This document shows positions 54,011 through 62,067 of a DNA stretch of 64,000 bases, piece after piece. The stretch comes from Scrofimicrobium sp. R131 (GTDB lineage Bacteria; Actinomycetota; Actinomycetes; Actinomycetales; Actinomycetaceae). The position numbers and the translations under genes were made by a program. The stretch covers positions 1,116,001-1,180,000 of the forward strand of contig NZ_CP138335.1 of the NCBI RefSeq assembly GCF_040256745.1, given 5' to 3'. Below the pieces are notes generated by a model. The model saw only the letters and a program-made list of their open reading frames with translations, was not told where the DNA came from and ran no database searches. The first letter of the stretch is position 1; each line of letters starts with the position of its first letter.

Positions 54011-55659
54011 TGGGCTCCTCCCCGCAGTCGCTTGGCCCAGGTGGACAGTTCTTCCGACCCTACTCCCGCGTTCAGTTCCGCGAGGGGAGCCCGGAGCTGC
54101 TCGGCCCACCGGTCGGTCAGCTCGGATACCCGGTCGCTGAGCAGATCCGTCCCCTGGCGCGCCAGGTTCCGAACCGCCTGCTCCCCAAAGATCGTCTCGA
54201 GCAGCTTCTGGCCGACCACGGCTGATCCGCCGGCCACCGCCAGCTCGCCTCCCACCAGGCCGCCGGTGGTGGCGAAGACGACCAGCATTAGCGCCACTGT
54301 GGCCGTGTTCAACCCGAGCGAGACCAGTCGGGCGCGCTGACGTTTCCCGGGAGCGGCGGTTCGAACCAGCTCTAACAGCTCCCGCTGCCAGGTGGCCACC
54401 AGCTGGTCGGCTTCCTGCTGCAGCTGGGCGTGATCCAAGGCCGGCCCCGGGCGGGCGGCCCCGCTAATCCAAGCCTGCTCCACCTCGTTGACCACGATCG
54501 TGCTCAGACCCGAGGTGAGTTCCTCCTGCACCTGCGCGGGGGCGGGTCGGCCACGAAACCAGGCGCCGACGCGGTCCCGAACCGCTCCCGTCCACCCCTC
54601 TAACGTCCGGAACACGTCCGAGGTGCCGACGAAATCCTGCCACCGGGCCAGCACCTCGGCGCGAAGCCAGGCGCCATCACCCGTTCCCACCAGGATTTGC
54701 CGGCGTGCATTCGCAAAGGCACGTTCGATTTGGGCCTCCCACTCGCGCACCTGCGCTTCCTGTTCTTCCTTGGCTTGGGCCAGGTCTTCGGCGTGCTCGG
54801 CCAACTGGTCGATGGCTCCGACCAGCGACTGGCGGATCACCTGCTCGCGCCGGGCTCGGTCCCCGGCCAGATCCCGGAGCCAACCGGTCAGCGGGGCCAG
54901 CCTTGCCGCCGGAATCAGCCCCCCGGTCAGGGTGGTCTCCTCAACGGTGAAAATGGGGGTTCCCGCCAGCCCGCGCTGGCCCAGGAGCCGCGTCAAATCC
55001 TCCGTGATCGGCTCCGCGGCGCCCGGCGGAACCCGGTTCAAAACCACCGCGACGGTGAGCTGGCGGTGGGCCGCCTCAGCCAGCAGTTCCCAGGCCACCT
55101 GATCCGCGTAGCGCGCGGCGGTGGTGACGAACAGCCACAGGTCGCCCGCCTCCAGTAACTGCCGGGCCAGGGCGCGGTTTTCCGCCACCACCGAGTCAAT
55201 GTCAGGGGTGTCCAGCAGGGCCAGTTGCTCCGGTACCTGCGGGTCGGTGGCGATCCCGAGCACGGTTGCCCCGGACGCAGACTGAGTTTGGGCGTCCGAG
55301 CGGGTCAGGCCGGGCAGGACCGGGCCGGAGCGGAACCACTCTTCGTCGGCGGGGGCCGCGACCAGGAGCGGGGAGCGGGTGGTGGGACGCAGCGTACTGG
55401 CCGGGGTCAGCTCGCGCCCAATCAGGGAGTTGACCAGGGTGGATTTCCCGGCCCCGGTCGAGCCGCCGACAATAGCCAGCAGCGGCGCTCCCAGGTGTTC
55501 GCGGCGGGGAATCAGGTAGTCGTCCAGCTGGGCCAGGCTGGCGGTTCGCAGGTGCTCGGCGGCCGCGGCGGTAGGGCCGGGCAGGGGAAACTGAAGCTCG
55601 GCTAACCGGGCGCGAAACGCGGCCAGAAGCTCAACAGCGGGGAGGGGCAGAGTCTGCAT
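54007..55659 (-). CDS. Dynamin-like GTPase, first of a pair
   Basis: The 550-residue protein has a GTPase domain with P-loop GGSTGAGKST (about 66-75), G3 LLDTPDIDSV (about 147-156) and G4 LNRVP. A coiled-coil region (QAKEEQEAQVREWEAQIE, near 295-312) and two membrane helices near 440-480 follow. ATG 55659 lies exactly six bases after CATACT, consistent with a leaderless mRNA; a start at 55689 is less likely. Paired dynamin-like proteins with overlapping genes usually form hetero-oligomers that remodel or protect membranes, for example at the septum. Confidence 0.83.
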   Translation of the reverse strand: MQTLPLPAVELLAAFRARLAELQFPLPGPTAAAAEHLRTASLAQLDDYLIPRREHLGAPLLAIVGGSTGAGKSTLVNSLIGRELTPASTLRPTTRSPLLVAAPADEEWFRSGPVLPGLTRSDAQTQSASGATVLGIATDPQVPEQLALLDTPDIDSVVAENRALARQLLEAGDLWLFVTTAARYADQVAWELLAEAAHRQLTVAVVLNRVPPGAAEPITEDLTRLLGQRGLAGTPIFTVEETTLTGGLIPAARLAPLTGWLRDLAGDRARREQVIRQSLVGAIDQLAEHAEDLAQAKEEQEAQVREWEAQIERAFANARRQILVGTGDGAWLRAEVLARWQDFVGTSDVFRTLEGWTGAVRDRVGAWFRGRPAPAQVQEELTSGLSTIVVNEVEQAWISGAARPGPALDHAQLQQEADQLVATWQRELLELVRTAAPGKRQRARLVSLGLNTATVALMLVVFATTGGLVGGELAVAGGSAVVGQKLLETIFGEQAVRNLARQGTDLLSDRVSELTDRWAEQLRAPLAELNAGVGSEELSTWAKRLRGGAQ

Positions 55660-55665
55660 TGGTCC

Positions 55666-55720
55666 AGTATGACGGCTTGGCCGCAACACCGTCGACCCGT
55701 TGGCCGGTTCTCGCTAGAGT
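55666..55720. promoter_or_regulatory. Back-to-back leaderless promoters
   Basis: On the minus strand CATACT (55666-55671) ends six bases before the GTPase ATG. On the plus strand TCGACC (55692-55697), 17 bases, and TAGAGT (55715-55720) end six bases before the Nudix-YbaK GTG. The region between the divergent start codons is only 67 bases. Confidence 0.55.
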
Positions 55721-55726
55721 AGCGGG

Positions 55727-56596
55727 GTGGAGACAATTAGCGCTGCCAGCGTCCTGCTGACCGATTCGGAGGGCCGGGTGCTGCTGGTTCAACGAGGACA
55801 CCACCCGCAACAGGGCCGCTGGTCACTGCCCGGCGGCTCGGCCGAACCGGGTGAAACCTCGGCGGAGGCGGCCCGCCGGGAGGCTCGGGAGGAGACCGGG
55901 TTCGAGGTGGAGGTGGGCCGCGAGGTGGTGACCGCCACCATGGCCGATGGGCCCGCTCGCCAGTACGACGTGCACTGTTTTGCCGCCCGGGTGGTGGGTG
56001 GCCAGTTGAAGCCCGGGGACGACGCGGTGGCCGCTCACTGGGTCCGACCCGAGGACTTGGCCCAGTACGAGCTGACCACCGGCCTGATCGAATCGCTTCG
56101 CACCGCCGGTTACCTGCCGCCAGAACCCGCCGGGGCCACCAGGGTGCGCCGGGCGGCACAGGCGCTCGGATTGGAGTTTGACCTGACCGAATACGGCCCC
56201 GCCAGATCGTTGGTGGAGGCGGCCGAGCGCCGGGGCATCGCCCCCGAGCAGTTGCTCAAAACGCTGGTGGTCAGGCAGAGCCCAACTGAGTTTGTTCTGG
56301 TTTTGGTTCCGGGGGGCCGAAAGATCAGCTGGCCAAAGCTTCGGGCCCAGCTTGGAGTCTCCCGCCTGTCCCTGGCCAGCGAAGAGGAGGCACTGGCCGC
56401 CACCGGCTTCGTTCGGGGGACGATTACCCCGGTCGGCAGCAGCCATCCCTGGCCGGTGCTGCTGGACGAGTCAGCCCCGGCCGGCCCGATCGGTCTGGGC
56501 GGGGGCGCACCCGGCTGGGGGCTTCGCGTGGACCGAGATCAGCTTCGCCAGCGCCTCGACGCACGAGTGGTGGACGTGAGCGAGCCCGAAGGCTAG
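55727..56596 (+). CDS. Nudix hydrolase fused to YbaK-type aminoacyl-tRNA deacylase domain
   Basis: The 289-residue protein holds two domains. Residues 1-130 form a Nudix fold with the full box GGSAEPGETSAEAARREAREET (described by its ends: Gly38 to the REAREETG end). Residues 135-285 resemble YbaK/ProX deacylases: conserved Lys in LLKTLVVR (about 183), LVLVPGGRKISWPKL and GTITPVGSSHPWP. YbaK-type proteins remove Cys or similar residues from mis-charged tRNA-Pro. A fusion with a Nudix hydrolase is uncommon. GTG start with leaderless-type promoter. Nudix substrate is unknown. Confidence 0.87.
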   Translation: METISAASVLLTDSEGRVLLVQRGHHPQQGRWSLPGGSAEPGETSAEAARREAREETGFEVEVGREVVTATMADGPARQYDVHCFAARVVGGQLKPGDDAVAAHWVRPEDLAQYELTTGLIESLRTAGYLPPEPAGATRVRRAAQALGLEFDLTEYGPARSLVEAAERRGIAPEQLLKTLVVRQSPTEFVLVLVPGGRKISWPKLRAQLGVSRLSLASEEEALAATGFVRGTITPVGSSHPWPVLLDESAPAGPIGLGGGAPGWGLRVDRDQLRQRLDARVVDVSEPEG

Positions 56597-57336
56597 TTGA
56601 CGGACGCCAACTCCTGGGCCCGGGTGAGCACCCGGTCCAGCATCTCGGGCGTGAGGCGCCCGGTAAAGGTATTTTGCTGGCTGACGTGGAAGCAGCCGAG
56701 CAGAACGAGGCGGCGCCCATCCGGATGAGTCAGGGTCACCTCAGCCCCGTGAGCAAACTTGGGGCGTGGGCGCGGCAGAACCCACCCGCCCCGGGCCAGG
56801 CTGGCAAGCAGGGCCTGCCACCCGAAGTTCCCCAGGACCACCGCCACCCGCAGGGTGGGGGAAAGCAGTTCCAGTTCGCTCGCCAGGAACGGGGCGCAGG
56901 TGTCGCGCTCCTGCGGCGTGGGCCGATTCGCTGGGGGAGCGCAGTGAACCGGGGAGGTGACCCGCACCCCGGTCAGTTCCAGCCCATCGTTTCGGTCGGT
57001 GGCGGTCGGCTGGGAGGCGAGCCCGACCCGGTACAGGGCAGAATAGAGGAAATCCCCGGACCGGTCGCCGGTGAACATGCGTCCGGTCCGGTTGGCTCCG
57101 TGAGCGGCGGGAGCTAGCCCAACGATCAGGATTCGAGCATCAGGTGGGCCAAAGCCGGGGACGGCCCGGCCCCAGTAGTCCCAGTCTTGAAATGAGGCCC
57201 GCTTGACTCGGGCCACTTCTTCGCGCCAGGCCACCAGGCGCGGGCAGGCTCGGCAGGTGGTGATCAGTTGGTCAAGTTCACTCAAAGTCTGGGTCGTTCC
57301 CGCCGCCTGCGGGGCCAACTCCGGATCGGTACTCAC
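56593..57336 (-). CDS. Family 5 uracil-DNA glycosylase (UdgB type)
   Basis: The enzyme removes uracil and other deaminated bases from DNA. The 247-residue protein has the family 5 motif GLAPAAHGANRTGRMFTGD (about 86-104) and the late motif HVSQQNTFTG. Cysteines in TTCRACPRL and in HCAPP...DTCAPF are the expected iron-sulfur ligands. GTG 57336 with AGAGGGGG upstream gives the usual N-terminus; an open frame to 57537 is not needed. Its stop overlaps that of the Nudix-YbaK gene in CTAG. Confidence 0.9.
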   Translation of the reverse strand: MSTDPELAPQAAGTTQTLSELDQLITTCRACPRLVAWREEVARVKRASFQDWDYWGRAVPGFGPPDARILIVGLAPAAHGANRTGRMFTGDRSGDFLYSALYRVGLASQPTATDRNDGLELTGVRVTSPVHCAPPANRPTPQERDTCAPFLASELELLSPTLRVAVVLGNFGWQALLASLARGGWVLPRPRPKFAHGAEVTLTHPDGRRLVLLGCFHVSQQNTFTGRLTPEMLDRVLTRAQELASVN

Positions 57337-57402
57337 TGTTTTTTGCCCCCTCTTGTCAGTTCGAGTGTAGCCGGGTAGGACTGGAATACCGGAAGGGGAA
57401 CC

Positions 57403-58377
57403 ATGACCAAAGAGATGCGCGCCGCCTACATTGAGCAGTACGGTGGCCCGGAGCAAATTCAGGTGGGCCGGCGCCCGGTGCCCAAAGTGGGCCCAACCGA
57501 CATTCTTTTGCGGGTTTTGGCCGCGCCGGTGAACCACATTGACACCATTATTCGAGCGGGCCGCTACCGGACGTCGACCCCGTTCCCGTTCACGGTGGGC
57601 CGGGACGCGGTCGGCGAGGTGGTCGAGGTGGGCGCGGGGGTGAACTCGATCCGGGTGGGGGATCTGGCCTGGACCAACTCGCTGGGCTATCAGGGCCGGC
57701 AGGGATCGTTCTCAGAATTTGCGCTGGTGCCACAGGAACGCATCTTTCCGGTTCCGGCCGGGGTCGACCCGGTGCAGGTGGTGGCCTTAGCTCACGCGGC
57801 TTCGACCGCCTTCCTGGGCCTGTCTGAGCTCCGCGCGGGTGCCACCGTCCTGATTGGCGGCGCGGGCGGCGCCGTCGGGAGCGCCGCGGTTCAACTGGCG
57901 GTCGCGGCCGGGGCAAAAGTGGTGGCCACCTGCTCTCCGGTGGATTTCGATTGGGTCCGCTCCCTCGGTGCCGGCGCGGTATATGACTACCACCAACCGG
58001 CCCTAGCCGACAGTTTGCGCCGGGATTGGGGCGACGCCTGCCAGCTCTACTGGGACACCAGCGGTCACCACAATCTGGCCGCCGCCTTTGAGCTGATGGC
58101 CCCGGGGGGAGAAGTGTTGATTGCGGCTGGGCTGGAGGCTGCTGCCGAGCTGCCGATCGGGCCCTTCTACCTGCGAGGGCTCCGCCTGCGGGGGTTCACC
58201 ATGAGCGGGGCCGGGGTGGACGACCTGGCGCGCGCCGCCACCCGGACCAACCAGTTGCTCACCGAGGGACGTCTGCGAGCCCGGATTGGTTGTCGTCTGG
58301 ACCTGTCCGAGGCCGCCACTGCCCACCGGCTACTAGCAGCGGGCACAGTCCGAGGAAAGATCCTGGTCGAGCCTTAG
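57403..58377 (+). CDS. Zinc-independent NADPH:quinone oxidoreductase-like protein
   Basis: The 324-residue MDR-family protein has the N-terminal GroES-like domain (VNHIDTIIRAGRY, VGRDAVGEVVEVG) and an NADPH-binding motif GGAGGAVGSAAVQLA (about 150-164). It lacks zinc-site cysteines, which places it with quinone oxidoreductases/zeta-crystallins. GGAAGGGGAACC precedes the ATG. It is cytosolic, divergent from the udg gene and convergent with the Trp-type transporter. Confidence 0.88.
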   Translation: MTKEMRAAYIEQYGGPEQIQVGRRPVPKVGPTDILLRVLAAPVNHIDTIIRAGRYRTSTPFPFTVGRDAVGEVVEVGAGVNSIRVGDLAWTNSLGYQGRQGSFSEFALVPQERIFPVPAGVDPVQVVALAHAASTAFLGLSELRAGATVLIGGAGGAVGSAAVQLAVAAGAKVVATCSPVDFDWVRSLGAGAVYDYHQPALADSLRRDWGDACQLYWDTSGHHNLAAAFELMAPGGEVLIAAGLEAAAELPIGPFYLRGLRLRGFTMSGAGVDDLARAATRTNQLLTEGRLRARIGCRLDLSEAATAHRLLAAGTVRGKILVEP

Positions 58378-58388
58378 GCGGGGCGGGG

Positions 58389-59195
58389 TTACTGCAGCAG
58401 GGCGCGGTCGCTCAGTTCCAGTCCCTTGATCGATTCGAACTTGGCCAGCAGGTCAGGTACCTTCATGGCGGCCTTTTCCTCGCCCCCAATGTCCAGGATG
58501 ATCCGTCCCTCGTGCATCATGATCAGCCGGTTGCCCAGGCGGAGCGCGTGCTCCATATTGTGGGTGACCATCAGGGTGGTGAGGTTGTGGGCGGCCACCA
58601 GTTCGCCGGTGAGGCGGGTAACCAGTTCGGCTCGCTGCGGGTCCAGGGCCGCAGTGTGCTCGTCCAGCAGCAGGATCTGCGGCCGGGTAAACGTGGCCAT
58701 CAGCAGCGACAGGGATTGGCGCTGCCCCCCGGACAGGAGGCCCACCCAGTCACCGAGGCGGTCCTCCAACCCCTGGTGCAAGATTCCCAGCGCCTCCCGA
58801 AATTCGCGGCGCTTCCGGCTGGTCACGCCGAGGCGAAGACTCCGGGTTCGGCCCCGCTGCTGCGCCATGGAAAGGTTTTCCTCGATGGTCATGTGGGGGG
58901 CGGTGCCGGCCGACGGATCCTGGAATACCCGACCCAGGTAGCGGGCCCGACGGTAGTCGTTCAGCCTGGTGACGTCGCGCTCGCCAATCTTCACCGTGCC
59001 GGCATCGGCCCGGAGCGAGCCGGCCACCACGTTCAGCAGGGTGGACTTCCCGGCCCCGTTGGAGCCGATCACGGTGACGAAGTCGGCCGGGGCCAACTCC
59101 AGGTCCACCTCGACCAGGGCGCGGCGCTCATTGACCGTGCCGGGGAAGAAAGTCTTTGAAATTGAGCTCAGGCTCAGAGCTGGGGTGACGCTCAT
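58389..59195 (-). CDS. ABC importer ATPase, TrpZ-like
   Basis: The 268-residue ATPase has Walker A GSNGAGKST (about 42-50), signature LSGGQRQSL and Walker B ILLLDEHTAALDP, where the usual DEPT is DEHT. This variant is typical of the ABC systems paired with TrpX-type binding proteins. ATG 59195 is used; a longer frame to 59303 lies inside the permease gene. GGAGGA is present upstream. With trpY-like and trpX-like genes it forms a complete importer, probably for tryptophan or a related compound. Confidence 0.88.
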   Translation of the reverse strand: MSVTPALSLSSISKTFFPGTVNERRALVEVDLELAPADFVTVIGSNGAGKSTLLNVVAGSLRADAGTVKIGERDVTRLNDYRRARYLGRVFQDPSAGTAPHMTIEENLSMAQQRGRTRSLRLGVTSRKRREFREALGILHQGLEDRLGDWVGLLSGGQRQSLSLLMATFTRPQILLLDEHTAALDPQRAELVTRLTGELVAAHNLTTLMVTHNMEHALRLGNRLIMMHEGRIILDIGGEEKAAMKVPDLLAKFESIKGLELSDRALLQ

Positions 59196-59196
59196 A

Positions 59197-60138
59197 TCAG
59201 TCCTCCTCCAGGGCGGCGTTCTCGCGGGCCAGCCGGGCCCGGGTCTTCTCTTCCGGCGAGCGCCAGCGCAGGCCGAGGGCCCGCCGGATCCGCCCGAAGC
59301 CACGCCATTGGGGCAGCAGCAGCGCCAGAATTACCAGGACCGCCGAAATTAGCTTCATGTCGTTGGGGTTGAATCCGACCAGCAGAGCCAACTGGATCAC
59401 CACGCGGTAGAGGACAGCTCCAACCACGACCGCGGTGGCGGCCCGCCAAATCGTCAGCCGCCCCAGAATTGCCTGTCCGATGATGACCGAGGCCAAGCCG
59501 GAGACGATCATGCCGATCCCCATTCCGACGTCGGCAAAGCCCTGGTACTGGGCAATCAGAGCGCCCGAAACCGCCACCATTCCGTTGGACAGGCAGAGCC
59601 CGAGGATCTTCTGGAAGTCGGTGGAGACCCCGAAGGAGCTGATCATCTTGGGGCTGTCGCCGGTGGCCCGCATCGCCAGACCCAAGTCGGTGTGCAGGAA
59701 CCAAATCAAAGCGAGCAGCACCACGGCGGCGAACGGCAGCATGACCGCCGGCCCCAGCCAGGTTCCCAGCAGGCCGGCCTCACGCATCGGGGTGAAGACC
59801 GTATCTACCCGCAGCAGTCCCAGGTTGGAGGTGCCCATGATCCGCAGGTTGATTGAGTAGAGCCCAATCTGCGTCAGGATCCCGGCCAGCAATCCATCCA
59901 CATTGCCCTTGGTGTTCAGCAGGCCGGTGATCAGACCCGCCCCCACCCCCGCCACGAAGGCGGCGAGGGTGGAGAGGATCGGGTTGACCCCGGCCAGGAT
60001 GCCCACTGCCGCCACTGAGGCCCCGGTGGTGAAGCTGCCGTCCACCGTCAGGTCGGCGAACTCGAGAATGCGGAACGTGAGGTACACGCCCAGCGCCATG
60101 ATGGAGTAGATCAGGCCGAGCTCAACGGCAGTAATCAT
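59197..60138 (-). CDS. ABC importer permease, TrpY-like
   Basis: The 313-residue membrane protein has eight to nine helices and belongs to the branched-chain amino-acid/BPD_transp_2-like permeases. It starts with ITAVELGLIYSIMALGVYLTF and has the conserved NTKGNVDGLLAGI segment near residue 75. The C-terminal 40 residues are basic and cytosolic. It is separated by one base from the ATPase gene and by 49 bases from the binding-protein gene. Confidence 0.88.
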   Translation of the reverse strand: MITAVELGLIYSIMALGVYLTFRILEFADLTVDGSFTTGASVAAVGILAGVNPILSTLAAFVAGVGAGLITGLLNTKGNVDGLLAGILTQIGLYSINLRIMGTSNLGLLRVDTVFTPMREAGLLGTWLGPAVMLPFAAVVLLALIWFLHTDLGLAMRATGDSPKMISSFGVSTDFQKILGLCLSNGMVAVSGALIAQYQGFADVGMGIGMIVSGLASVIIGQAILGRLTIWRAATAVVVGAVLYRVVIQLALLVGFNPNDMKLISAVLVILALLLPQWRGFGRIRRALGLRWRSPEEKTRARLARENAALEED

Positions 60139-60187
60139 TTTGCGTCCTCTGTGGGTGAGACAGTGTGCTGAGGGGGAGGGGCGGGGC

Positions 60188-61210
60188 CTACTCGGTCAGG
60201 TTCTCCGGGGTGACCTCCGCCAGCAGGCTTTCGGGCAGCTCGACGCCCATCCGCTCGGCTGCGCCCTTGTTCAGGTACAGCATCGGGGTGGACAGGGTCT
60301 CAACCGGCATGGTCGCGGGGTCCTCCCCGTCGACCAGGATCCGAACCGCCATCTGGCCGGTCTGGTAGCCCAGGTCAAAGTAGGACAGACCGTAGGTGCC
60401 GATGGCCCCGCGCGCCACCGTGTCGCCCTCGGCGCCAAAGACCGGAATCTGCCTTTCCTCGCCCACCTTCAGGACCGTTTCCAGCGAGGTGACCACCACG
60501 TTGTCGGTCGGAACGTAGATGGCGTCCACATTGGACAGCGATTCGGCTGCCTGCAGAACCTCCTGGGAGGAGACGGCGGGCGCTTCCACCAGTTCCAGGC
60601 CCAGGTCCTTGACCGCTTCCTTGGCCCATTCAACCTGCACCACCGAGTTGGCCTCGCCGGGCGAGTAGATGATTCCGACCTTCTTCGCGTCCGGGACCAC
60701 GTCCTTGATCAGCTGGAGCTGCTCCTTGACCGGGTTTGCGTCGGAGGTGCCGGTCATGTTGCCCCCGGGCTGGTCCATCGAGTCCACCAGGCCCGCATCC
60801 ACCGGGTCGGTGATCGCGGTGAACAGGACCGGCTTGTCGGTGATTGCCTGCGCCACCGCCTGCGCATTCGGGGTGGCGATCGCCAGGATTAGGTCGTAGT
60901 TGCCCGAGTTGAAGGTGCCCGCAATGCTGGAGGCTACCGACTGGTCGCCGTTGGCGTTTTGCTCGTCGAAGGTCACGTCCAGGCCGGCGTCCTCGATCGC
61001 CTGGACGAAGCCGTCCCGGGCCGCGTCCAAGGACGGGTGGGACATGAGCTGGGTGATGCCAATCTGGTAGCTTTCGGCACTGGCCGGGGCCGATTGGGAC
61101 GACTCCGACTTGTCGGTTCCTTCAGACTGGGCGGACGAGCCCGTTCCGCAGGCGCTGAGGCCCAGAACGGCCGCCGCTCCGAGTGCCAGGAGGGACAGGG
61201 ACTTTTTCAT
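60188..61210 (-). CDS. ABC importer substrate-binding lipoprotein, TrpX-like
   Basis: The 340-residue protein has lipobox LSAC (Cys21), a Ser/Glu-rich linker and a two-lobed binding domain of the TrpX type (ABC_sub_bind), with IGITQLMSHPSLDAARDGF near residue 50 and VPTDNVVVTSLE. The family is linked to tryptophan and other aromatic substrates in streptococci. The mRNA leader just before the ATG can fold TCACC-CGAA-AGGTGA, which covers the ribosome site. First gene of the xyz-type operon. Confidence 0.9.
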   Translation of the reverse strand: MKKSLSLLALGAAAVLGLSACGTGSSAQSEGTDKSESSQSAPASAESYQIGITQLMSHPSLDAARDGFVQAIEDAGLDVTFDEQNANGDQSVASSIAGTFNSGNYDLILAIATPNAQAVAQAITDKPVLFTAITDPVDAGLVDSMDQPGGNMTGTSDANPVKEQLQLIKDVVPDAKKVGIIYSPGEANSVVQVEWAKEAVKDLGLELVEAPAVSSQEVLQAAESLSNVDAIYVPTDNVVVTSLETVLKVGEERQIPVFGAEGDTVARGAIGTYGLSYFDLGYQTGQMAVRILVDGEDPATMPVETLSTPMLYLNKGAAERMGVELPESLLAEVTPENLTE

Positions 61211-61554
61211 GGCTTCACCTTTCGGGTGAGGTTCATTGGGATGAAGGTAACACTGGCGATCATAGAATCAGCCTGGCTTTGACCTCGAAGCATTCCAAAA
61301 GTTGGGAACCGCGGCCGGCCCGGTCCGGCTGGCGGGCGAGCTGCGACAGAATTGCGACTGAAAGATTGCGTATATTCTTTGGTCTACTTCTGGCTTGATT
61401 GGGGGCTTGGTCAAATTTTGGTCGGGAAAATCACCGGAGTTAGTCGGCCCTGGATCAGATAGTGAAACTGAGCGCATCTGACCGCCGTATTGCGAAAAGT
61501 GAGCCCTTTCGTGTTGTAATTGACCCGACCTAAAAAACGAATTGAGGGGAATCG
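61211..61554. other. 344-bp divergent intergenic region
   Basis: No gene was found. On the minus strand TATGAT (61259-61264) could be the -10 for the TrpX-like gene. TATATT at 61371-61376 is another -10 candidate. GAGGGGAA precedes the plus-strand lipoprotein start at 61555. No T-box or trp-type leader with Trp codons was detected. Confidence 0.4.
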
Positions 61555-62016
61555 ATGCTGAAGAAGGTTAAGTCACTGATTGCGATTGCGGCAGTTGCCG
61601 GGGCGGCGCTGCTGGGTGGGTGCTCGAGCGGTAACAGCTCTGCCACCGACTTTGTGGGGGACTGGACTCTGGTCGGAATCGGCGGCCAGCAATCGGTTGG
61701 GGCCGAGGAACTCGCCGCCCTGGACGAAATTGGCGCCACTATCACCCTGGCAGTCCACGATGACGGCACCGTCGAAATGCAGTCGGCCGGCCAGACCCTG
61801 GAGGGCACCTGGGAAGCTGGCAAGGATGGCGACGCCTCCTTCACCTTTGACGGCCAGAGCGCCACCGGGACCGTCGAGGGAACCACGCTGACCCTGGCCG
61901 TCTCGGATGCGGGTGACACGATGACTTTCGAGAAGGGTAAGGCCGAGACTGATCAGCGCTCGGATGTGGATGAGGAAGACGAAGTAGTAAATGAGGACAC
62001 TCAAGTCGAGGAGTGA
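61555..62016 (+). CDS. Small lipoprotein with a lipocalin-like beta domain
   Basis: The 153-residue protein has a lipoprotein signal with lipobox LGGC (Cys23). About 90 residues with repeated W-x-G and beta-strand patterns follow (FVGDWTLVGIGG, LEGTWEAGKDGDASFTF), then a very acidic tail (SDVDEEDEVVNEDTQVEE). It resembles short DUF/lipocalin-like lipoproteins seen in Actinomycetaceae. It lies alone between the Trp-type operon and a strong terminator; the function is unknown. Confidence 0.75.
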   Translation: MLKKVKSLIAIAAVAGAALLGGCSSGNSSATDFVGDWTLVGIGGQQSVGAEELAALDEIGATITLAVHDDGTVEMQSAGQTLEGTWEAGKDGDASFTFDGQSATGTVEGTTLTLAVSDAGDTMTFEKGKAETDQRSDVDEEDEVVNEDTQVEE

Positions 62017-62030
62017 TCTCAGGTAGCAGT

Positions 62031-62062
62031 AAGGGGCCCGGTTCGATCGAACCGGGCCCCTT
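62031..62062. terminator. Perfect 32-bp palindromic terminator between convergent genes
   Basis: Bases 62031-62062 are perfectly self-complementary, giving a stem of up to 16 bp (in practice about 14 with a small loop). It separates the lipoprotein gene from the convergent galactokinase-like gene and probably works in both directions. Confidence 0.88.
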
Positions 62063-62067
62063 CTCTA

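Noticed and set aside
61211-61554. T-box or trp attenuator before the TrpX-like gene
   Set aside because: No Trp-rich leader ORF, no T-box sequence and no terminator/antiterminator pair could be drawn; only a small hairpin over the ribosome site was seen.
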